From the NCBI GenBank assembly GCA_002077065.1, contig NAJO01000113.1, forward strand, positions 1-27,614: 27,614 nt of DNA. The letters run 5' to 3'. The translations under genes were made by a program, and so were the position numbers. Shown piece after piece: positions 20,455 to 27,614 of this stretch. This stretch comes from Cryoendolithus antarcticus. Lineage: Eukaryota > Ascomycota > Dothideomycetes > Cladosporiales > Cladosporiaceae. Below the pieces are notes generated by a model, which worked only from the letters and a program-made list of their open reading frames with translations, searched no databases and was not told the origin of the DNA. Each line of letters starts with the position of its first letter. Position 1 is the stretch's first letter.

Positions 20455-21180
20455 AGCAGCAATACAAGGATCTGGTTCATGTAAGTGAACACTGTGATGT
20501 CGAGAAGGTCTCGAGAGACTTTGTTGACTAGCGCCTGACACGAGGCTGGGGCGTTCGCCAGTCCCATGGGCACAACCAGAAACTCGTAAAATCCGTATCG
20601 TGTCCGGATTGCGGGTTCCCATTCATCTTCTCAGCCGTTCTTATGTCGTCGAAGGCGTCGTGTAGATCGAGCTTCATGAATCAATGCGCTCCGATGTGTC
20701 TGTCTTGAGACTCCTCGATGCCGGGCAGGGGATATCGGTTTTTGATAGTGCTGTTGTTCAATTTCCGTTGTTCTGCACCAGTCTCAGCTTCCCGTGGGGC
20801 TCTGGAACGAACATGGTTGGTGTCCAGCAGAGGACCTGGATTTGCGTATCAAGCCCTTTCCTTCCATCTTTCTCAACCATTCATCCATGCTTTGGACTTC
20901 TTTTCCAGACTGCTGATAGAGAGGTCCTCATGGCGGCTCCTTGCCTGATGATAAGTCTATTCCTGTGGTCCCATGGTTGATACGTAGGGAGAGCTTCAGC
21001 CCCTTCCTCTCCCTGGAAGAGTCGCCGCAACTTGCGACACTGCTCAGAAAACTCTGGCGGTGCCTGCCCTTCACCTTTACCTCTGTTCGTCTGTCGACCT
21101 GACGGAGCCGTTTTAGTGTCGGCTGGAGGTGAAGTGTGTTCGTCCTTTGCTTTCGGCTGGGATCGTCGTGTCATGTCGTG
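20455..21180 (-). pseudogene. Ty3/gypsy reverse transcriptase, N-terminal half, frameshifted and catalytically dead
   Basis: Read leftward, 'PPEFSEQCRKLRRLF' and 'ALPTYQPWDHRNRLI' match the lead-in to gypsy reverse transcriptases. 'KGLIRKSRSSAG' and then, after frame changes, 'MKLDLHDAFDDIRTAE', 'IRTRYGFYEFLVVPMGLANA' and 'QALVNKVSRDLLDITVFTYM' follow the fingers-palm order. The catalytic YxDD box reads YMNQ ('YMNQILVL'), so both Asp residues are lost. Similarity stops directly after this box. At least three frame changes and stops interrupt it. The enzyme would have made cDNA of the element. This copy is a fossil of pol on the same strand as the protease and gag to its right. Confidence 0.85.
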
Positions 21181-21389
21181 GAACGCCCCTGTCTCATTAC
21201 CGTCGAACGTTACCGACGTGCAGGTTTACTGCGAACCACGAAGTTGCAGTTCCCAAACGTGAATACCCTGCTGTTCCAGTTGATAGCTGGGTTGTGTTCC
21301 TTCAACCAAGGCGTTCCCAGAACGACGTCGTGACCGGCCATTGCCACAAGATGTAGAGATATGCTCTTGTGGTGCCGTTGGTAGGCAAG

Positions 21390-22720
21390 TCAGATGGGCA
21401 CAGTTTCCCTATCGACATCTGGTAGCAAGGAACCGTCGATAACGACTAGCTCGTACCCTGCAATTTTCTTCCGGGTTGCGATCCCGTATTGTGTGACCAT
21501 TTGTGCACTGATAAGGCTTCCGCCTGCGCCGGAGTCTATTATGACGGTTCTTGGTCGGACGTCGACCGTGAATAGTACTGTGAGAATTGATGATGATGAC
21601 TGAGCTTGTGTATTGTTGAACTCCCGCCGGTCGCTCGTATCGGCCAGGTTTATTCGTTTCTTGATCCCCTGGTGATGAACCCGTAGGCCTCGACGGCTTC
21701 GATGTAGTTCCTTTCCCAGCCATTGGGCATGGGCTCGCTGGATTCGAGAGTCTGCCTGCGAATGAATTGCAGGACAGCAGGGACCAGCATCTTCGTCAAA
21801 ACGTCTGGCGATATGCGAGTGTATGCCTGTGTCTGAACATCTGGGCAATGTCGATATTGCATTTCGACCTCAGTGAAATGCTGTCGTTGGGGCGCATTGA
21901 CAAAGGTCCTGTCGGGTGTCAGATACCCGTGGGAGGAGATCAACCTCCGGATAGGCGGTTGTTCCTTAATGAAGGATTTGAAGTTGTAGTCGACTTGCAC
22001 CAAGTCGTGTTTCCAGAACTGTGCTCTGATTTGTTCCAGTGGGAGGTCGAGATAGTTTGCATGGACCTTGCAGTCTCCGTCGACCATTGGAAAGAAATGG
22101 CGGTGAGCGGCTTGGAGTAGCATGACGATGGCTTGAAGAGGGTTCGCTATTGTGGCGACGATTGGGGCGTTCATAAGCTGGTCTTCCGACTACTTCGGCT
22201 CGCCATCGCTGTCCTCGCTTGACGTCTCCGGGATCTTCATGCGTTCAGAATCGGTGTTTGAGTGCGTCAATCTTTCTGTCGGTCTTGTCGGTATTGTCGG
22301 GAATGGGTGGGATTGCTAGAAGTTGCTGGACGGGTTCGTCCGTGGCATATGGACTAGGCTTTCGCTCGTAGCTGGTGTGCTCGAACTGGTTCTTGCAGTT
22401 CAGTGTAAAGGAGATGCTGTCTTTCTTTGATCGTGAATGGCGCCCCTCTTTGTCGCTGCTCCGGGTACTGTAGACTATTCGTTCGCCTTCGCTGTTGACG
22501 GAGAAATTCGGTGGTGGGCGGCCATCTTCGTCGAATTCGGTTTCTTTTTCGTAGGATCCGTCTTGTGGGTGATCCGGCTTGTGGGTGATGTTTCGTGCCT
22601 TGCTTCTCGTTAGCGTGGATGCGGCAGCTGTCGTAGTACAGACCGTCCAGGGAAGAATTCCATTTTTCGGCCGAGAGGTGTCGATCACGGTTGCGCCGGA
22701 TTGGCATCGAGCCACCTCAT
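21390..22720 (-). pseudogene. Ty3/gypsy gag-pol linker and aspartic protease region
   Basis: From right to left: a spacer with 'GLYYDSCRIHANEKQGTKHH', equivalent to the 'ACYDDxCxxHxSEK' block found between zinc knuckle and protease in fungal gypsy polyproteins; a Glu/Asp/Ser-rich linker (22245-22715); an open 174-codon stretch at 21650-22174 ('LPLEQIRAQFWKHDLVQVDY', 'MPNGWERNYIEAVEAYGFIT') that I cannot assign; a frame change near 21660; and the protease, 'VRPRTVIIDSGAGGSLISAQ', with the catalytic DSGA triad intact. The protease would cut the polyprotein. Frame breaks separate these blocks, so the polyprotein is not made. Confidence 0.8.
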
Positions 22721-22899
22721 GATTTCCGCCATGTCCGTTGTTGTTGCACTCGTTGAAATCGAGGGTTTCGTGGTTTGGATGACACGGACTTTGGAATTTT
22801 GGAATGAGGCTTCTTATCGGCCTCTGCGCGGTTGTCTGATCATCATATAGTATTGTACCTTCACTCGAGTATTCAATTGTGCCCGCTGCACCATATCCT

Positions 22900-23720
22900 C
22901 TTTCGTGGGCGAGCGGCAGTTCCAGGCTATGTGGCCGACCTTGCTACAATTGTAGCAAGGTTAGTCCTCCGTTGGTCTTGCCTCGCGGCTTCTGGCCTCT
23001 CTTGGGCGGCAGTCGACCCCGCCGGGTCACATTGAAGTCCATTGGGTCGCCGCGGTCGAAATCGTTGCGCTAGCGAGTCGGTCTGGGCACAAGAACTGAA
23101 CGTCCACGAGGTGTGTCGTGTTTCTTCTCCATGACTCGTTCGTAAGCTTGTCGCCAATGTCGATGGCTGCTTTCGTAAGCCATTCATAATTTCGTCCTTG
23201 ACGCTTTCCTTGAGACCTCGTCGGTATATGGTCTTGAGTGCGTCGTCGTCCCAGCTGGTCTGCGGAGCGTACTCTCAAAACTTGGCGGTATAGTCGGCGG
23301 CAGAGGAAGTCTGGCAAAGGTGGTGTATGACACGTACGGCGACGCTTTCTTCCTTGGTTAACCCGAAGACGCTGCAGATCTCTCGCTTGCACCTAGAACT
23401 TCCTGAGTTGGCGACCATGCCGATGGTGTCGTCCTTCTTGCCCTCTCTAGAGTGGTTTGGATACAGTGCTCGGCGCGTCCCCGGAGGAATGTCGAGGCAT
23501 AGAAGGTTTACGTAGTTTCGGAGACCGGATTGCAAACGAAGAACAAGTCCATCTGGCGGAGCCAGTCGTCCAACTTGTTGCGGTCCCGGTAAAAGGCATC
23601 GGGCTTATTTGCTCTGATGTTCTCGAGTCCTTCGGGTCGTCGTCCATTGGGTGCTTCGCTTGCGCGCGAGTTCATTTGCCGATAATACTTGAAGGTCCCA
23701 TTCTTTCTCTGGGTGTTCAA
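22900..23720 (-). pseudogene. Ty3/gypsy gag (capsid) with intact CCHC zinc knuckle
   Basis: The capsid reads 'NKPDAFYRDRNKLDDWLRQM', 'DLFFVCN', 'GVF/SVFGLTKEES'-type text and 'HHLCQTSSAADYTAKF', the usual order in fungal gypsy Gag, spread over three frames with breaks near 23510 and 23275. The nucleocapsid knuckle at 22957-22916 is 'CYNCSKVGHIAWNC', a perfect CX2CX4HX4C. Gag would package the element RNA. Orientation matches the protease and reverse transcriptase to its left, so this is one minus-strand element whose 5' end lies to the right. Confidence 0.88.
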
Positions 23721-25089
23721 AATTGGGACGACATATGTCGAGGGTAACGTTGGATCGCAGGTGACAGGTCCTCCAAGGGAGACAAGCAGTCACGAGTTAT
23801 GCTTGAGGGTGGAGGCAGAGCTGGTAGCGATGTTGAGATAAGTGAAGAATGAGCAATTAATCGTTCAGGGTATGGATCATCGTATTCCAGGTAGTCACAA
23901 TAAACACTGAGTTGAACACGAGAGAAGCAAACGGTATCTCTCGCTTGCTATGTTCCTATGAGAATCACTCTAATCAGACATGATCAGTGTGGGACTGATC
24001 CCAAGAGATTAGGGTCAAACTGAGACTGAGCCAACGCAATCATTTTGAAAGTGATCCAGCTGGATCATGTGATTATGGCTGCTGTGTTCCGCCGCTGGGC
24101 TCTTGTAAGTCTATCGCGAAGCCCTAGGCAGGAACAGCCTTCATGAATCGTAACACAGAGGAGTATGTTGGAAGGCATAGTCGACCAAGGGAAGGGCTAC
24201 TGTCTTCGTAGTGTCTTTTGTGAACGTACCGTCATCGCACTGTCCCTGCGGTTCGGCAATGGAGTTGCGCGACTGCGGTTTCTGGAACTAGTCCCTGCCA
24301 GCTGCGAACGCTAGAGCTCAAAGCGGCCAGATCTTTAGTCATGCCACTTTACGTGCCTGGGTTCATGCTCAAGTTGCTGCATGACGCCATTGTAATTCCT
24401 GGTATGTTACTCGTTTCTCAAACATGCAACATGCTGCCCCAAATGTTGCCAGGTGCCAATGCACGCATCCCGGTAATCCTCCCCAAAGTCCTCCAAAGGT
24501 CCTGAGGACTCGATTCATTCCTCGGCACTGAGCCAACGTTTCAAGGCACTTCGCTATGCTGCAATTCCATCCTCCTTGCCTGAGAGCTCTGCCTTCCAGT
24601 ATATTGATCCACGCGCAGAGTAGTCAATAATATGCCCGCGTGGTGCCGTTGCCGTGTCACGATTGATTGCAGATTACCTGCTAAGACGCGAGTACAGCAC
24701 TGGCGTGTACTTGACTGGAACCCGTTCGCTAGAAATTGCTGACTGCATGCGAGCGCAGCCAAAGTGCTCACCTGACTTGTTGGCAGAGAAGATTGGGTGT
24801 ACGTTATCTGCTTCGTTAAATGCCCGATTCAGCGCCGGCTTGTTGTGTGATTACGTTGCTCAGTGGCCGTTCTGCACGCTTGCCTCGAGATCGTGGAACG
24901 CAAGGTTCTTGACTACAGCGAACTTTTCCGGCACCTTCGCGTTCCCTGCCATCGTTATCCATGGCATCACTGTCTATCTCTATATCAGCAAGACCCTTCT
25001 TCTGCAAGTCCTTAGACAGCTCTGGATTACACAATGGTGTTACCGTACAATTGCAACTATCCTCATGAAGAAATCTGACTTACACCTGT
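23721..25089. other. Expected 5' LTR/leader area of the gypsy element, then unassigned sequence
   Basis: The element's leader and 5' LTR should lie at about 23750-24150. I found no second copy to its left and cannot fix the LTR ends or a primer-binding site. A perfect 16-base palindrome lies at 24052-24067. From 24500 to 25090 the minus strand has coding-like scraps ('AKVPEKFAVVKNLAFHDLEA' near 24900) without a recognised family. Confidence 0.4.
24052..24067. repeat. Perfect 16-bp palindrome TGATCCAGCTGGATCA
   Basis: The sequence equals its own reverse complement. It lies in the area where the minus-strand gypsy element's 5' LTR is expected, so it could belong to an LTR regulatory region, or be a chance palindrome. 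Confidence 0.7.
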
Positions 25090-25928
25090 GAATGTTATCT
25101 TAGACTCTGCACTCATTGTAAGTGCAGATAGGACGCCAGTCACTAGCTGGTGCTCTTCAAACATTAGCTTGATGCGAGGCCTCAGGGTGGTAGCCTTGAT
25201 CTATGCATGTTCAGTCTCTGGATTAGCAGCCAATATCATGACCTTGGAATCCTCGTTCGAAACGCTCAGTTATGACAGGCTGCAGGTTGTAACAAAGCGA
25301 GTGACTGCGTTGCGGAACAGCTGTCTATCCACCGTATGCTTCACAACAACACTGGCTCGGACATCATCACTGTAGCTTTATCAGAAGCCATGTTCTGAGG
25401 CCCCTTCTCAATAGACTGATTTTGCAGTTGCTCAGTAGGCTACACAATCGCTCGACCAACAAGAGTGCTGTGTGTCTTGAGATTCCCAGTGTCATTAGAC
25501 GAGATGTTGCACTATACACAGAAAACGCAGTAGAAGAGCCTCTGTCCATGATCATTCCGCTCCTCTTCGCGCGGCAGCCTGTACCACGGGTACTTCCACA
25601 TCTGCTCATCGTTCTGCCAACGGCCTGTCTTTGCGGTACTTCGTTTCCTCTGAAGAATCCACGCGCGGTTGGAGGGTATCGGCGTTCGAGTAGAGGCAAT
25701 TATGGAGGATGTCTGGGACTGGACGGGGGTTGCCATAGGATTCGGCACAAGAAACGTATCTTCCTCTGCTTCACCTCGCTGAATAGTGCCACCAAGGTCA
25801 AGAAGCACAACATTGAGGCGGTCACGATCATCTGCAGGTGTATAATGCTGTAATCGAGTACCGACCATAGTGATATATGGATAGAAGTTCCCCGAGAACA
25901 AGTCAAGTTGACTTTGGAGGCTGTACAA
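25090..25928 (-). pseudogene. hAT-like DNA transposase relic (BED-type zinc finger and N-terminal catalytic lead-in)
   Basis: hAT transposases begin with a BED zinc finger and then a helical region leading to the RNase-H-like core. On the minus strand 'QMWKYPWYRLPREEE', 'LFYCVFCV', a TAG (25512-25514) and 'CNISSNDTGNLKTHSTL' give a Trp-containing CxxC ... NLKxH finger. Further left 'VDRQLFRNAVTRFVTTCSLS' (then TAA), 'DSKVMILAANPE', 'KATTLRPRIKLMFEEHQLVT' and 'SAESKITFT' match the order 'F..A..R...' - 'NP' - 'TLR..I...F' - 'SKISF' of the family. Similarity ends at about 25090 before the first catalytic Asp ('DxWTS'). Multiple stops show it is dead. The terminal inverted repeats and 8-bp target duplication were not found. 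Confidence 0.68.
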
Positions 25929-25929
25929 T

Positions 25930-27614
25930 CATTGCATATACTATCGGTATAAATGCGCCTGATTTTTGATTGGTTGATTGATCATTGATTGCTTGGTTAC
26001 CTGATGAGGCGAGCAAGATTCGAAGTCCGATGCTCCTCGAGCAAGTCTCAGTCTGAGAAGGAAGTGTCATGACTACACGTATGCTATACCATCCCAACTG
26101 ATCCAAATTCAGGCTTGTATGGTCACGAGAATCGAAAGCAGTTTAGTAACGCAGGTTTCCGCATCCTGCTGTTTTGACGCATTGGCGGCATTATGTATGT
26201 CGTTGATGGACCGTTAAAAGCGGACAGTTGCCGCTGCTAGTCAGATACTCTTACCCTTAGAACGTAGGACTGCCTTCTGTATTCCTGGATCTTTGAGCGC
26301 TGGAGGGTGAGGCACTAATCCTGGGTCCTGCAATACACACTGCGAACTTCAAACCTGGCACGATTGCATAGCCAGCAATCAAGGCGGTCACATAGGCGGT
26401 ACAAAGCCTAATGCTATTGGTTTACCAACGTTCACCGGTTGGTTTGCAGCGAAAGCGGTATGTGATCGCGTACAGTCGCTCGATCTCGAGTTATCAGGCG
26501 CGAAAAGCATGAATTGAGGAGCGTTGAGTGCACAGGCGCGGACATCGCGTTTGATGTTCCTCACGCCATTCAGTGTCGGGAAAGCTCAATCAGAGTTGAG
26601 AGCATGATACATCCTTGCGATGGCATATTGTTAGAGGGCAGATGTGTGTTCCCAGTCGGCTACAGCTTCCTGAGCAATGTCAGAAGCAGCGCCATAGATG
26701 CAAGACCAGCGTAGAGCGTTGTTGAGTATCCTTGCTCGTCCCTTCTCTTCCTAGTGAGTTATATTTTCATTATATGCGTCATTGGCAGGCGCAGCAGCCA
26801 CACGGCGCTGCAAGCTGTGCAAGCTTTTAGGCTCCCTGCGCCTTCCAAACTTCGCCGCCTGCCCGTGAGCCGTTGCTAGTAGGTCGCCGGAGCGATTCCT
26901 TCCATTACGCTCTGGTACTCTAACCAACCGATCGCATGCGGGGACAGCTGTGAGTCGCCCGGCCCCGGCACCGGCACTCGCGCTAAGCGAGTACAGTATA
27001 GGCTGGATGGGACACATCGCAAGATATAGGTGTGCGGCGACCTATACGCCTTGTTGCTGCGCCGAAGCGTGTTTCAGCGCCATCGGAGCTGAGCTCTAAT
27101 CTACCCCCTTCTCCATCTCCATGACACATCCATAGGAAGAGTTCCGCAGTCATAAGAGAAGCTGCATAACAGTAAGAGCGTACCTATGTGGATATCTGTC
27201 CCGTGAAGTGATCTATGCAAGCATCGAGAACTCTCTAGACTCGGAATGGCAAACAAACCTAAAGTTTCGAGGGAACTTGCACGTTACAAAACCAGAGCCG
27301 TAACCTTACAGTATTATACTTTGCATACTCTTGATCGTCGACTATGCCCCATCTGCACGATTCGCGACGAAAGGGACCAGAAAGATCGAGACATATTCGA
27401 TGCTCTAAACCGTGCAACGGCCGGGGGCGACGGCAACCCTACATGCTTCCAAAAGGTAGCCAAGTTCATTCTCAAGGTAGAAGTCGCGTTTCGACAAGTT
27501 GTTTTATCGGGTGACTGAGCATCTGATAGGCTTTCACTCGACCCACGATGGGCAATACACGAAGTCAACACATAGCGTATCAGAATCAATCAATCAATTA
27601 ATCGCCCACCCTCC
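25930..27614. other. No supported gene; short AATC-type repeats
   Basis: The plus ORF at 27246-27518 (90 codons, 'MANKPKVSRELARYKTRAVT', with 'LCPICTIRDERDQKDRD') has a protein-like charge pattern and a lone CPIC, but no family is recognised. A simple AATC run occupies 27584-27603, and related 'gattggttgattgatcattg' text lies near 25967. I see nothing else, on either strand. Confidence 0.35.
27584..27603. repeat. Short (AATC)n simple repeat
   Basis: Three to four AATC units followed by a slightly changed unit near the right window edge. It is a low-complexity tract with no assigned role. Confidence 0.6.

Noticed and set aside
24541..24771. Minus-strand 'RVDQYTGRQSSQARRM' text resembling the 'WIDAICINQ...' motif of HET incompatibility proteins
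   Set aside because: Only a few residues fit, the key Trp/Ile/Cys positions do not, and no flanking HET blocks are found.
26000..26060. Possible tRNA T-arm-like text ('gattcgaagtcc')
   Set aside because: It does not match the B-box consensus, and no A-box or cloverleaf could be drawn around it.
1..27614. CRISPR arrays or bacterial operons
   Set aside because: No regular direct repeats with spacers occur, and gene structure is fungal with spliceosomal introns.

Overview
The window looks like a piece of a filamentous ascomycete genome, possibly a Dothideomycete (inferred from gene families and very short introns; I cannot prove the clade). The recognised genes with introns have introns of about 49-64 bp with GT...AG ends, and the families are typical of moulds: a TRI12-type major facilitator, a GABA/choline-type permease, a fungal carotenoid oxygenase, GH27 and GH31 glycosidases, a zinc-cluster transcription factor, and Ty3/gypsy and hAT elements. 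Recognisable genes are mostly broken, so the region reads as a gene graveyard with one or two live genes in it.

Layout from left to right. A decayed fungal transcription factor (404-1728, +) is followed by a truncated, frameshifted copy of the C-terminal part of the splicing factor SF3B1 (2389-3598, -) and a glutamine-rich tail with stops at Gln positions (4817-4987, +). The only fully intact gene I can reconstruct is the four-exon TRI12-family transporter at 5632-7501 (-), 568 residues. Next come GH31 alpha-glucosidase remains (8520-9427, -) and an amino-acid permease that is intact over 555 codons except for one TGA (9867-11712, +). A carotenoid oxygenase with two nonsense codons and one frameshift (12449-14130, -) and a GH27 alpha-galactosidase fragment that still carries introns (15673-16251, -) follow.

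From 17.5 to 19.2 kb there is an AT-rich block bounded by a 35-bp imperfect inverted repeat. Its right arm overlaps the start of an unrecognised gene (17960-19152, +) that encodes a probable nuclear coiled-coil protein. The right third is mobile-element debris: a minus-strand Ty3/gypsy element with gag, zinc knuckle, protease and a reverse transcriptase cut off at its (destroyed) YxDD motif (20455-23720), then a minus-strand hAT-like transposase relic (25090-25930). The last 1.7 kb shows nothing I can name.

No pathway links the genes. Several nonsense codons are the kind made by C-to-T change (Gln or Trp codons turned into stops), which fits repeat-induced point mutation, but I could not compute RIP indices. 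Other lesions are single-base indels and G-to-T changes, which fit ordinary neutral decay or sequence error. The duplicated or decayed host fragments keep introns where these can be tested, so they are DNA-level copies or residues rather than retrocopies.
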